DNA from: an uncultured Rhodospirillales bacterium
GTDB lineage: Bacteria; Pseudomonadota; Alphaproteobacteria; Acetobacterales; Acetobacteraceae
DNA length: 64,000 nucleotides
Direction: 5' to 3'
Assembly: GCA_903835235.1 (NCBI GenBank)
Contig: CAILMF010000059.1
Coordinates: forward strand, 40,364-104,363
A program made the position numbers and the translations under genes. Below the pieces are notes generated by a model. The model did not search any database and was not told the DNA's origin. It was given only the letters and a program-made list of their open reading frames with translations. Shown here piece after piece: positions 25,159 to 33,833 of this stretch. Position 1 is the stretch's first letter, and each line of letters begins with the position of its first letter.

Positions 25159-26103
25159 ATGACCTGGCAGATGAGCGAACGCTACCCGGACCCGTCTATC
25201 GTGGCGCTGGACCCCAGCTTCAAGCAGTACCACCTGTCGCTCTCCGCCGTGGAGCGGCTGTGGACCGGCAGCCGCTGGGGCGAGGGCCCGGTCTGGATGG
25301 GCGACTGGCGCTGCCTGCTGTGGTCCGACATCCCGAACAACCGCGTGCTGAAGTGGGACGAAGCCACCGGCCAGGTCAGCGAGTGGCAGAAGCCCAGCAA
25401 CAACGCCAATGGCCACACCCGGGACCGCCAGGGCCGCATCATTGCGTGTGAGCATCTCGGCCGCCGCGTGGTGCGGTTTGAATATGACGGCTCCATCACC
25501 GTCATCGCCGACCAATACCAGGGCCGCAAGCTGAACAGCCCGAACGACGTGGTGGTGAAGTCGGACGGCTCCATCTGGTTCACCGACCCGCCCTTCGGGA
25601 CGCTCGCCTTCTATGAGGGCGAGAAGGTGCAGGCCGAGCAGCCCGCCACCCACACCTACCGGGTGGATGGCCATACCGGCGAGATCACCTGCGTCTGCGA
25701 CGACGTGAACCACCCGAATGGCCTGGCCTTCAGCCCCGATGAGAGCGTGCTCTACATCATCGCCAGCCGGGCGGAGCCGCGCGCCTTCATCGCCTATGAC
25801 GTGGCCCCCGATGGCAAGACGCTGCGAAATCGCCGCGAGTTCATCGTGACCAAACCCGGCGAAAGCCCGGACGGCTTCCGCGTGGATATCGACGGCAATC
25901 TGTGGTGCGGCTGGGGCATGACCGCCGAGTATGACGGCGTGCGCATCTTCAACAAATCCGGCGCGCCGATCGGCCATATCCACCTGCCGGAGCGTGCGGC
26001 CAACCTGTGCTTCGGCGGGCGGCACCGCAACCGGCTGTTCATCAGTGCGGCGCAGTCGCTCTACAGCATCTACGTCAACACCCAGGGCGTCGCCGGTGGC
26101 TGA
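25159..26103 (+). CDS. cytosolic SMP-30/gluconolactonase family protein
   Basis: This 314-residue paralogue of the preceding gene begins MTWQMSERYPDPS and has no signal peptide, so it stays in the cytosol. The metal-site segments are kept: WGEGPVWMG, KLNSPNDVVV and VNHPNGLAFSPDE. AGAGGAAA precedes the ATG. The stop overlaps the start of the reductase gene. Having one enzyme on each side of the membrane would let the cell hydrolyse a lactone outside and also one that forms or enters inside. Confidence 0.92.
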   Translation: MTWQMSERYPDPSIVALDPSFKQYHLSLSAVERLWTGSRWGEGPVWMGDWRCLLWSDIPNNRVLKWDEATGQVSEWQKPSNNANGHTRDRQGRIIACEHLGRRVVRFEYDGSITVIADQYQGRKLNSPNDVVVKSDGSIWFTDPPFGTLAFYEGEKVQAEQPATHTYRVDGHTGEITCVCDDVNHPNGLAFSPDESVLYIIASRAEPRAFIAYDVAPDGKTLRNRREFIVTKPGESPDGFRVDIDGNLWCGWGMTAEYDGVRIFNKSGAPIGHIHLPERAANLCFGGRHRNRLFISAAQSLYSIYVNTQGVAGG

Positions 26104-27109
26104 GCCGATCATCATCTGGGGCAGCGGCGCCATCGGCGGCACGATTGGTGCGTACCTCGTCCGGGCAGGCCACCCCGTGATCTTCGTGGATGTCGAGGAA
26201 GCGCATGTGGCGAAGATCGCGACCGGCGGTCTCACCATCGAAGGCCCCATCGACCAGTTCACGGTCGGCGGCCCGGCCTGCACGCCCGCGGGCCTGACGG
26301 GCACCTACAAAACCATCATGATGGCGGTGAAGGCGCATGTGACGCGGGAAGTCGCCGAGCAGATCGCGCCGCATCTGGCCGATGATGGCGGCGTGGTTTC
26401 GCTGCAGAACGGCCTGAACGAACTGGTCATCGCAGATGTCGTCGGTGCCGAGCGCACCATCGGCTGCTTCGTCAACTTCTCGGCGGATTGGCTGGAGCCG
26501 GGGCGCATTCTCTACGGCGCCCGCAGCCCGCTGCGCATCGGCGAACTCAGCGGCGAGGTGACGCCGCGCATCCTGGCGCTGCGCGACGTACTGCGCGACT
26601 TCGAGAGCGATACCGAGGCCAGCGACCACATCTGGGGCAATGTCTGGGGCAAGGCCGGCTATGCCAGCATGCTGGCGGCCACCGCGCTGTCCAACATCCC
26701 CATGGTCGAATGCATCGAGGACCCTGCCAACCGCCATGCCATCACGGAAGTGATCAGCGAGGTGCTGCGCGTGGCGGTGGCGGAGGGCGTGCGGCCGCAG
26801 GGCTTCCAGGGCTACGACCCCGCGGCGTTCCTCTCGGGCGACGCGGCGGCCATCGATGCGTCCTTGCAGGCCAACCTGGTGTTCAAGCAGCGCTCGGCCA
26901 AGAAGCACAGCGGCTATTGGCGGGACCTGGCCGTGCGCCGCCGCGGCACCGACATCACCGCGGCGCTGGCGCCGCTGCACGCCATGGCGGCGAAGCACGG
27001 CATTGCCATCCCCTACGTCACCCGCATGCTGGAGCTGATCGGCGCCATCGAGCGCGGCGAGGTGGAGATCGGCATGCCCCTGCTGGAACGGCTGCGCCAG
27101 GCGGGTTGA
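26096..27109 (+). CDS. ketopantoate reductase (ApbA/PanE) family protein
   Basis: This 337-residue NADPH-dependent reductase starts with the Rossmann motif IIIWGSGAIGGTIGAYL and carries VSLQNGLNE (about 102) and the catalytic-type WGKAGYASMLAATALSN (about 183). These are the signatures of the 2-dehydropantoate 2-reductase family. The GTG at 26096 overlaps the lactonase stop, which indicates coupling. The middle segment differs from PanE (the protein is longer than the usual 300), and the context is lactone breakdown rather than pantothenate synthesis. It may therefore reduce another 2-keto or 2-hydroxy acid. Confidence 0.86.
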   Translation: MAEPIIIWGSGAIGGTIGAYLVRAGHPVIFVDVEEAHVAKIATGGLTIEGPIDQFTVGGPACTPAGLTGTYKTIMMAVKAHVTREVAEQIAPHLADDGGVVSLQNGLNELVIADVVGAERTIGCFVNFSADWLEPGRILYGARSPLRIGELSGEVTPRILALRDVLRDFESDTEASDHIWGNVWGKAGYASMLAATALSNIPMVECIEDPANRHAITEVISEVLRVAVAEGVRPQGFQGYDPAAFLSGDAAAIDASLQANLVFKQRSAKKHSGYWRDLAVRRRGTDITAALAPLHAMAAKHGIAIPYVTRMLELIGAIERGEVEIGMPLLERLRQAG

Positions 27110-27146
27110 CCTCGCGCCCGCCGCAATTACGGGCTAAGGCGCGGGA

Positions 27147-28694
27147 ATGCTGAAATCAGTCCTCACCGTCGGCGGCTGGACCATGGTCAGCCGCGTCCTC
27201 GGCTTCGCCCGGGACATGCTGATCGCTGCACGCCTGGGCGCCGGGCCGATGGCCGACGCCTTCTTCGTGGCGCTGAAGCTGCCAAACCTGTTCCGCCGGC
27301 TGTTCGGGGAGGGCGCCTTCAACGCCGCCTTCGTGCCCGCCTTCGCCGGCATGCTGGCGGTGGAAGGGCCGGCGGCGGCCCGCCAGCTGGCGGAACGCAT
27401 GGCGGTGCTGATGGGCCTCTGGCTCTCCGCGCTCACCATCCTGGGCGTGGTGTTCATGCCCTACCTGATGGCGGTGCTGGCGCCCGGCTTCTCAACCGAC
27501 CCGGCCAAGTTCCAGCTGGCGGTTGAACTCACCCGCATCACCTTCCCGTACCTGCTGCTGATCTGCCTGACCGCCCTGGTCTCCGGCGTGCTGAACGGCC
27601 TGAACCGCTTCGCCGCCGCCGCCGCCGCGCCGGTGTTCTTCAACGTGCTGTCCATGGCGGCGCTGCTGGGGTTGGCGCCCTTCGTCGCCACGCCCGCGCA
27701 TGCGCTGGCTTGGGGCGTCACCGCTTCCGGCGTGGTGCAACTGGGCATCGTGCTGTGGGCCTGCGCCCGCGGCGGCATGGCGCTGAACCTGTTCCGGCTG
27801 CCCAGCGTGACGCCGGAAGTGAAGCTGGTGCTGAAGCGCATGCTGCCCGGCCTGGTCGGCGCCGGGGTGACGCAGCTGAACCTGGCCATCGACGTCATCA
27901 TCGCCAGCTTCCTGCCGGCCGGCGCGGTCAGCTACCTGTACTATGCCGACCGGGTGGGCCAGTTGCCGCTCGGCGTCATCGGCGCGGCGGTGGGCACCGC
28001 GGTGCTGCCGCTGCTGTCGCGCCAGGTCCGGGCCGCGCAGCCGCTCAGCGCGCATCGCACCGCCAATCGCGCCATTGAGATGTCCCTGCTGTTCTGCCTG
28101 CCCGCTGCCGCCGGCCAGGCGCTGCTGGCGGTGCCGCTGATAGAAGTGCTGTTCCAGCGCGGCGCCTTCGGCGCGGCCGAGGCACTGGCCACCGCGGGCG
28201 CACTCTCGGCCTATGCCCTGGGGTTGCCGGCCTATGTGCTGGTAAAAGTGCTGGTCCCCGGCTTTTTTGCCCGCGGCGATACCGCCACCCCGGTGAAGAT
28301 CGGATTTGCGGCGGTGGGCCTGAACCTGGCGCTGAATCTGGCGCTGATCGGGCCGCTCGCGCATATCGGCGTGGCGCTCTCCACTGCCATTGCCGCCTGG
28401 TTCAATGCGGGGGCGCTGGGGGTGGTACTGTGGCGGCGTGGCCACCTGCTGCCGGACCGCCGCCTGCGCCGCCGACTGCCGAAACTGCTGGCCGCCACCG
28501 GGTTGATGGCCGCGGTGTTATGGGGCCTGGCGCCGCTGCTGTTCCCGGCCGTGGGGCTGTGGCGCTACGCTGCCCTGGCGCTGCTGGTGGGCGCCGGGTT
28601 GGTGGCCTATTTCGGTGCGGCGGCGGCGCTGGGCGCGCTCAGCCTGGGCGAGTTGAAGCAGACCCTGCGGCGCCGCCGCCCCGTCAAGGCTTGA
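27147..28694 (+). CDS. murJ: lipid II flippase MurJ
   Basis: This 515-residue membrane protein with about fourteen helices is the MOP-family flippase that moves lipid II across the inner membrane for peptidoglycan synthesis. The N-terminus has the MurJ signatures GWTMVSRVLGFARDMLIAARLGAGPMADAFFVALKLPN, with LFGEGAFNAAFVPAF after it. The Arg residues of helix 1 and the RRLFGEGAF segment contribute to the central cavity in known MurJ. It is preceded by the reductase gene and followed by a strong hairpin and trpS. It is a single-copy essential gene and a fixed point in this window. Confidence 0.96.
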   Translation: MLKSVLTVGGWTMVSRVLGFARDMLIAARLGAGPMADAFFVALKLPNLFRRLFGEGAFNAAFVPAFAGMLAVEGPAAARQLAERMAVLMGLWLSALTILGVVFMPYLMAVLAPGFSTDPAKFQLAVELTRITFPYLLLICLTALVSGVLNGLNRFAAAAAAPVFFNVLSMAALLGLAPFVATPAHALAWGVTASGVVQLGIVLWACARGGMALNLFRLPSVTPEVKLVLKRMLPGLVGAGVTQLNLAIDVIIASFLPAGAVSYLYYADRVGQLPLGVIGAAVGTAVLPLLSRQVRAAQPLSAHRTANRAIEMSLLFCLPAAAGQALLAVPLIEVLFQRGAFGAAEALATAGALSAYALGLPAYVLVKVLVPGFFARGDTATPVKIGFAAVGLNLALNLALIGPLAHIGVALSTAIAAWFNAGALGVVLWRRGHLLPDRRLRRRLPKLLAATGLMAAVLWGLAPLLFPAVGLWRYAALALLVGAGLVAYFGAAAALGALSLGELKQTLRRRRPVKA

Positions 28695-28702
28695 CGCCCT
28701 CT

Positions 28703-28731
28703 CCAGGGCGCGGGATGACCCCGCGCCCTGG
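28703..28731. terminator. strong hairpin after murJ
   Basis: CCAGGGCGCGGG-atgac-CCCGCGCCCTGG forms a perfect 12-bp stem nine bases beyond the murJ stop. No T-run follows, so it may be a pause or processing site rather than a full terminator. Confidence 0.45.
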
Positions 28732-28779
28732 TAGCCCACCCCTGGGCGCCATTTCCCTCAAACCACGGTGTCCACAGCC

Positions 28780-29778
28780 ATGGATCGCGTTTTCTCCGGC
28801 ATCCAGCCCACCGGCGTCCCCACGCTGGGCAACTACCTCGGCGCCATCCGCAACTGGGTGCCCATGCAGGACGACCACGACTGCATCTTCTGCGTCGTGG
28901 ACCTGCACGCCATCACCGTGTGGCAGGAACCCAAGCTGTTTGCCGCGCAGACGCGCGAAATGGCCGCCGCCCTGCTGGCCTGCGGCCTGGACCCGCAGAA
29001 GTGCATCCTGTTCGTCCAAAGCCACGTCCACGCCCATGCCCGGCTGGCCTGGATTTTCAATTGCGTCGCTCGCCTTGGCTGGCTGAACCGGATGACGCAG
29101 TTCAAGGACAAGGCCGGCAAGAACAGCGAGCAGGTGTCGTCGGGCCTCTACGTCTACCCGAACCTGATGGCCGCCGACATCCATGCCTATCACGCGCTGA
29201 AGGTGCCGGTGGGTGATGACCAGAAGCAGCATCTGGAGCTGGCCAACGACATCGCCCAGAAGTTCAACCACGACTATGGCGTGGAGTTCTTTCCGACCAT
29301 CCAGCCGCTGATCCAGGGCGTCGCTGCCCGCGTCATGTCGCTGCGCGACGGCACCAAGAAGATGAGCAAGTCGGATGCCTCCGACGCCAGCCGCATCAAC
29401 CTGACCGATACCGCCGACGAGATCGCCCAGAAGATCCGCCGCGCCAAGACCGACCCGGAGCCGCTGCCGAGCGAGCTGGCCGGGCTGGAAGCGCGGCCCG
29501 AGGCGCGCAACCTGGTCGGCATCCTGGCTGCCATCACCGACAGCACCCCGCAGGACGTGCTGCGTGACCACGGCGGCAAGGGTTTTGGGAGCTACAAGGA
29601 GGTGCTGACCGAAGCGCTGGTGGCGCATCTCGGCCCGATCCGCGAGGAAATGGCCCGGCTGCTGCAGGACCACGCCGCGCTGGACGCGGCGCTGCGCATC
29701 GGCGCCGACCGGGCGGCGGCCATCGCCGACCCCATCGTGACCGAGGCGGAGCGGATCGTCGGCTTCCTGCCGCGGTAG
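28780..29778 (+). CDS. trpS: tryptophanyl-tRNA synthetase
   Basis: This 332-residue class I synthetase attaches tryptophan to tRNA-Trp. The HIGH-type sequence is [12 protein letters not shown] near residue 10, the KMSKS sequence is KKMSKSD (about 192). [25 protein letters not shown] is the tryptophan-site region. A GTG four codons earlier (28768) is an alternative start; neither has a good ribosome binding site. The gene lies between murJ and a convergent mlaA, and a G+C-rich stem separates it from mlaA. Confidence 0.96.
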   Translation: MDRVFSGIQPTGVPTLGNYLGAIRNWVPMQDDHDCIFCVVDLHAITVWQEPKLFAAQTREMAAALLACGLDPQKCILFVQSHVHAHARLAWIFNCVARLGWLNRMTQFKDKAGKNSEQVSSGLYVYPNLMAADIHAYHALKVPVGDDQKQHLELANDIAQKFNHDYGVEFFPTIQPLIQGVAARVMSLRDGTKKMSKSDASDASRINLTDTADEIAQKIRRAKTDPEPLPSELAGLEARPEARNLVGILAAITDSTPQDVLRDHGGKGFGSYKEVLTEALVAHLGPIREEMARLLQDHAALDAALRIGADRAAAIADPIVTEAERIVGFLPR

Positions 29779-29789
29779 GTGCCAAACCG

Positions 29790-29811
29790 GGCGCGGGCGG
29801 AACCCCGCGCC
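29790..29811. terminator. stem between convergent trpS and mlaA
   Basis: GGCGCGGG and CCCGCGCC form an 8-bp stem around six bases in the 38-base gap between the two stop codons. It could work in both directions. There is no long T-tract on either strand. Confidence 0.45.
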
Positions 29812-29816
29812 ACGCT

Positions 29817-30560
29817 TCACTTCTCCCCTGGGTCGTCCAGCACGTCCGGGTTGCTGCTGTCGGCCCGGGTGCGGCCCAGCTGGCCGTCGCGGTACTGGCC
29901 CCAGACGCTGCGCAGCCGGGCATAGAAGTCCAGGCTGCCGCGGCGCAGGTCGTCCAGCGCCTCGATGTTCTGCTCGCGCTCATCCACGCCGCTGACCGCG
30001 CCGCGGCCCAGATTGGCGTAGATCGGCAAGAACCAGCTGATCGGGTTCAGGAAGCCATTGGCCACGCTGCCGACGAAGTCGCGCGGGTTGGAAGGCCCCA
30101 GGATCGGCACCATCAGGTAGGGGCCGTCGGGGATGCCCCAACTGTAAAGGGTTTGGCCGAAGTCGCGCTGTTGGCGCGGGGTTCCCGCCAGGTCGGTGGC
30201 CACGTCCCAGAAGCCGGCCCCACCCAGCGTGCTGTTCAGCGCAAAGCGCACGGCAATGTCCCCGGCATCCTCCAGCCTGCCCTGCAGCAGGTTGTTCACC
30301 AGCACCGTCGGTTCCTCGATATTGTTGAGGAAGCTGCGGATGCGGGTCCGCGGCCAGGGGCCCAGCGCGTCGCGGTAGGCCACGGCGACCGGGCGCAGAA
30401 CGTTGTCGTCCAGCGCCAGGTTGACGTCCAGCACCTGGCGGTTGGTCCGCTCATAGGGGTCGTCCGGGTTGCCGGCGGTGGCCGGCTGGTCCGGGCCGGC
30501 GGCGCAGCCGGCCAGCAGGGTCAGCAGCAGGGCGGCAAAGGCGAAGGGCGTGCGTGGCAT
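29817..30560 (-). CDS. mlaA: MlaA (VacJ) family outer-membrane lipoprotein
   Basis: This 247-residue lipoprotein has a signal peptide with lipobox LLAGC. It shows the VacJ pattern NPDDPYERTNRQVLDVN, RSFLNNIEEPTVLVNNLLQG, then FGQTLYSWGIPDGPYLMVPILGPSNPRD. MlaA takes misplaced phospholipids out of the outer leaflet and passes them to MlaC. ATG 30560 gives the proper leader. No mlaBCDEF is in the window. It is divergent from the hopanoid cluster, a sensible neighbourhood as both shape the outer membrane. Confidence 0.93.
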   Translation of the reverse strand: MPRTPFAFAALLLTLLAGCAAGPDQPATAGNPDDPYERTNRQVLDVNLALDDNVLRPVAVAYRDALGPWPRTRIRSFLNNIEEPTVLVNNLLQGRLEDAGDIAVRFALNSTLGGAGFWDVATDLAGTPRQQRDFGQTLYSWGIPDGPYLMVPILGPSNPRDFVGSVANGFLNPISWFLPIYANLGRGAVSGVDEREQNIEALDDLRRGSLDFYARLRSVWGQYRDGQLGRTRADSSNPDVLDDPGEK

Positions 30561-30582
30561 TGGCGGCGGAGACCCTGTGTTT

Positions 30583-30603
30583 CGTCGGCTACCGTAGCCG
30601 ACG
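30583..30603. promoter_or_regulatory. perfect 10+1+10 dyad between mlaA and hpnI
   Basis: CGTCGGCTAC-c-GTAGCCGACG is a perfect inverted repeat with a single central base, 23 bases before the mlaA start and 83 bases before hpnI. With one base in the centre it is unlikely to be an RNA hairpin and looks like a protein-binding site that could control both divergent units. Confidence 0.5.
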
Positions 30604-30686
30604 GTGTCGAATGACGGTATGCGGAAACGCCACAACTGTTACGCGGTGCGTCGATTCCTAACGTCCTGATAACGGTTCTCGCGCTG

Positions 30687-31811
30687 ATGTGCGCCGGCTT
30701 GGCCCTGGCCGGCCTTGCCAGTGCCTTGCTGGCGGCCCGGGCGGTCCGGCGCTTCGGCGCGCAGACCCGGCCGGCCGGTCCGGCGCTACCGGCCACCGTG
30801 CTGAAGCCGCTGCACGGCGCGGCCCCCGGCTTGACCGACTGGCTGGAGGCAACGCTGCACCAGGCCCATGCCGCCCCCCTGCAGGTGCTGTTCGGCGTCG
30901 GCCGGGCCGATGACGCCGCCATCCCCGCTGCCCGCGCCGCCATGGCGGCCTGCCCCGGCGTGGACGCCACCCTGGTGCAGGATGCCACGCTGCACGGCGC
31001 CAACCGCAAGGTGGGCAACCTGCTGAATCTGGCGCCGCGCATCGCCCACGGGGTGGTGGTGATCGCGGATGCCGATATGCGGGTACCGGCGGATTGGCTG
31101 ACCGTGGTCACCGCCACCCTGGCCCAGCCAGGGGTGGGGCTGGTCACCTGCCTGTATCGCGGCGTGCCGGCGGTGCCCGGGGTGTGGGCGCGGCTGGCGG
31201 GGTTGGGCATCGACTGGCATTTCCTGCCCAATGCGATCCTGGGGGAAAGCCTTGGCAAGGCCCGCGGCTGTTACGGCGCCACCATGGCGCTGCGGCGGGA
31301 AACCCTGGCCGCGCTGGGCGGGCTGGACGCGCTGAAGGACCTGCTGGCGGACGACCACGCCCTGGGCGAAGCGGTGCGGCGCCTGGGCCTGAAGGTGGCG
31401 GTGGCCCCGGTGCTGCCGGACCACATGATGGACGAGGCCAGCCTGGGCGCGCTGTGGGCGCATGAACTGCGCTGGTCCCGCACGGTGCGGTCGCTGAACC
31501 CCGCCGGCTATCTCGGCCTGGCGCTGACCCACCCGCTGCCCTGGGCTTTTGCCTGTTGGGCGCTGGCAGCCCCCTTTGGCCTGAATTGGGGTCTGGCGGT
31601 GCTGCTGGCGGTGCTGGCGGCGCGCTGCTGGTTGGCTTGGTCGGTCGACCAATTGCTTTGCATATCGGCAACACTGCCAAGATTAGTGCTGCTGCCCCTG
31701 CGCGACGGCCTTTCTTTCGCTATATGGGCGGTTGGATTGGTTCGCGGCACGGTGACGTGGCAGGGCCGACGCTACCGCATGCGGCCCGATGGCAGCATGA
31801 CCGAAGCCTGA
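30687..31811 (+). CDS. hpnI: hopanoid biosynthesis glycosyltransferase HpnI
   Basis: This 374-residue family 2-type membrane glycosyltransferase adds N-acetylglucosamine to bacteriohopanetetrol. It has an N-terminal membrane helix, VLKPLHG at the nucleotide site, the DxD-like VIADADMRVP, and DLLADDHALGEAVRR with RWSRTVR as the acceptor-site and Q/R-x-x-RW-type motif. Several C-terminal helices follow. The open frame extends a little upstream without a good start, so a non-ATG start before 30687 is possible. It leads the cluster hpnI-hpnJ-PPOX-hpnK-hpnL. Confidence 0.92.
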   Translation: MCAGLALAGLASALLAARAVRRFGAQTRPAGPALPATVLKPLHGAAPGLTDWLEATLHQAHAAPLQVLFGVGRADDAAIPAARAAMAACPGVDATLVQDATLHGANRKVGNLLNLAPRIAHGVVVIADADMRVPADWLTVVTATLAQPGVGLVTCLYRGVPAVPGVWARLAGLGIDWHFLPNAILGESLGKARGCYGATMALRRETLAALGGLDALKDLLADDHALGEAVRRLGLKVAVAPVLPDHMMDEASLGALWAHELRWSRTVRSLNPAGYLGLALTHPLPWAFACWALAAPFGLNWGLAVLLAVLAARCWLAWSVDQLLCISATLPRLVLLPLRDGLSFAIWAVGLVRGTVTWQGRRYRMRPDGSMTEA

Positions 31812-31832
31812 TCTGACAAGGGGTTCCTTGAC

Positions 31833-33260
31833 GTGACGATGCGCACCCTCTTCCTGCAAGCCCCTTCCTTCGATGGCTTCGACGGCGGCGCCGGCTCCCG
31901 CTATCAGGCCAAGCGCGAGATCCGCAGCTATTGGTTCCCGACCTGGCTGGCCCAGCCGGCGGCGCTGATCGAGAACAGCAAGCTGATCGACGCCCCGCCG
32001 CACAAGACCACGCTGGCCGACGTGACCAGCCAGGCGAAGGACTTCGACCTGGCGGTGCTGCACACCTCCACCCCCAGCTTCGCCAGCGACGTGAAGGTGG
32101 CGGAGGCGATGAAGGCGGCCAACCCGAACCTGAAGATCGGCATGATCGGCGCCAAGGTGGCGGTGCAGGCGCAGGAAAGCCTGCGTGACGCGTCCGTGAT
32201 CGACTTCGTCGCCCGCAACGAGTTCGACTTCACCGTCAAGGACGTGGCCGACGACGTCTCCTGGGCCAACATCAAGGGCCTCAGCTACCGCAACTCGGAG
32301 GGCGTGATCGTCCACAATGCCGAGCGCCCGGTGCTGGAGAACATGGACCTGCTGCCGCCGGTCAGCCCAGTCTACAAGCGCGACCTGGACTGGCAGAAGT
32401 ACTTCATCGGCTATCTGAAGCACCCCTATGTCAGCATCTACACCGGCCGCGGCTGCAAGAGCCGCTGCACCTTCTGCCTGTGGCCGCAGACCGTGGGTGG
32501 GCACAACTACCGCACCCGCTCGGTGGGGCATGTCATTGAGGAAGTGAAGTACATCCTCAAGGCCTTCCCCGAGATGAAGGAGCTGTTCTTCGACGACGAC
32601 ACCTTCACCGACAACCTGCCGCGCGCCGAGGCGATTGCGGTGGAACTCGGCAAGCTCGGCGTCACCTGGAGCTGCAACGCCAAGGCGAACGTGCCCTACG
32701 AGTCGTTGAAGAAGATGCGCGACGGCGGGCTGCGCCTGCTGCTGGTGGGCTATGAGAGCGGCAACCAGCAGATCCTGCACAACATCAAGAAGGGCATGCG
32801 GATCGAAGTCGCCAAGCAGTTCACCAAGGACTGCCACGCGCTGGGCATCGCCATCCACGGCACTTTCATTCTTGGCCTCCCCGGCGAGACGACGGAGACG
32901 ATCCAAGAGACGATCAAGTTCGCGATCGAGACCAACCCGCACACCATCCAGGTCTCGCTGGCGGCGCCCTATCCCGGCACCTTCCTGTGGGACCAGGCGT
33001 CGCGCGAGGGCTGGCTGGACACCGAGCACACCGAATACGTGGACGCACACGGCGTGCAGATTGCCCCGCTGCACTACCCGCACCTGAGCCACACCGAAAT
33101 TTTTACGAGTGTCGAAGAGTTCTACAAGAAGTTCTATTTCCGCGTGCCGAAGATCGCCTCGATCTGCGGCGAGATGGTGCGCGACCGCCAGATGCTGGTG
33201 CGCCGCCTGCGCGAGGGCGTGGAGTTCTTCCACTTCCTGCGTGAGCGCAAGGCGGCCTGA
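31833..33260 (+). CDS. hpnJ: hopanoid biosynthesis radical SAM protein HpnJ
   Basis: This 475-residue protein has a B12-binding-like N-terminal domain (about 60-150) and a radical SAM domain with the cluster motif CKSRCTFC (about 206-213). HpnJ converts the glucosamine side chain of the hopanoid into the cyclitol ether by ring contraction. The start is GTG 31833 or ATG 31839; both give the family N-terminus RTLFLQAPSFDGFDGGAGSRYQ. It follows hpnI by 21 bases and precedes a PPOX-family gene, which is not a usual partner. Confidence 0.95.
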   Translation: MTMRTLFLQAPSFDGFDGGAGSRYQAKREIRSYWFPTWLAQPAALIENSKLIDAPPHKTTLADVTSQAKDFDLAVLHTSTPSFASDVKVAEAMKAANPNLKIGMIGAKVAVQAQESLRDASVIDFVARNEFDFTVKDVADDVSWANIKGLSYRNSEGVIVHNAERPVLENMDLLPPVSPVYKRDLDWQKYFIGYLKHPYVSIYTGRGCKSRCTFCLWPQTVGGHNYRTRSVGHVIEEVKYILKAFPEMKELFFDDDTFTDNLPRAEAIAVELGKLGVTWSCNAKANVPYESLKKMRDGGLRLLLVGYESGNQQILHNIKKGMRIEVAKQFTKDCHALGIAIHGTFILGLPGETTETIQETIKFAIETNPHTIQVSLAAPYPGTFLWDQASREGWLDTEHTEYVDAHGVQIAPLHYPHLSHTEIFTSVEEFYKKFYFRVPKIASICGEMVRDRQMLVRRLREGVEFFHFLRERKAA

Positions 33261-33267
33261 CCGGCCG

Positions 33268-33828
33268 GTGGCCAAGCAATACCCCTGCCTGGATGAGGCC
33301 CTGACCGGCTTCATCGCCCGGCAGGGCATCTTCTTCACCGCCACCGCCACGGCGGAAAGCCGGGTCAACCTCTCCCCGCGCGAAGGCTCGGCGCTGCGCG
33401 TGCTGGGTCCGAACGCCGCCTGCTACCTGGACCAGACCGGCAGCGGCGCGGAAACCGCTGCCCATCTGCACGCGGATGGCCGCATGACCATCATGTTCTG
33501 CGCCTTCCAGGGGCCGCCGATGATCCTGCGGCTCTATGGCCGCGGCACCAGCCTGCCGCGCGGCGGGGCCGACTACGCCGCGCTGCTGGCCAGCCACTAC
33601 GCCGGGCAGGAACCGCCCGGCGCCCGGCAGATCGTTCGGCTGGACCTCGACCTGGTACAGACATCCTGCGGCTATGGCGTCCCGCTGTTCCAGCCGCAGG
33701 GTGAGCGCGACAACCTGCATCGCTGGGCCGTGGCCAAGGGCGAGGACGGGCTGGCCGCCTACCGCGCCGAGAAGAACGCCCGCAGCATCGACGGCCTGCC
33801 CAGCTTCCTGCCCGGCACCGAAGCCTGA
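33268..33828 (+). CDS. pyridoxamine 5'-phosphate oxidase-like flavin-binding protein within the hpn cluster
   Basis: This 186-residue protein has the split-barrel fold of the PPOX family: FIARQGIFFTATATAESRVNLSPREG (start to 50), RVLGPNAACYLDQTGSGAETAAHL, MTIMFCAFQGPPMILRLYGRG. Members bind FMN, F420 or haem. GTG 33268 lies 7 bases after hpnJ, and hpnK starts 5 bases after its stop, so it is locked into the hopanoid operon. Its role is unknown; it could support a redox step or protect the radical enzyme, or it may be a passenger. Confidence 0.8.
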   Translation: MAKQYPCLDEALTGFIARQGIFFTATATAESRVNLSPREGSALRVLGPNAACYLDQTGSGAETAAHLHADGRMTIMFCAFQGPPMILRLYGRGTSLPRGGADYAALLASHYAGQEPPGARQIVRLDLDLVQTSCGYGVPLFQPQGERDNLHRWAVAKGEDGLAAYRAEKNARSIDGLPSFLPGTEA

Positions 33829-33833
33829 GCCGC

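Noticed and set aside
26096..27109. panE for pantothenate synthesis
   Set aside because: The gene is coupled to lactonases and is longer than typical PanE; the family is certain but not the substrate.
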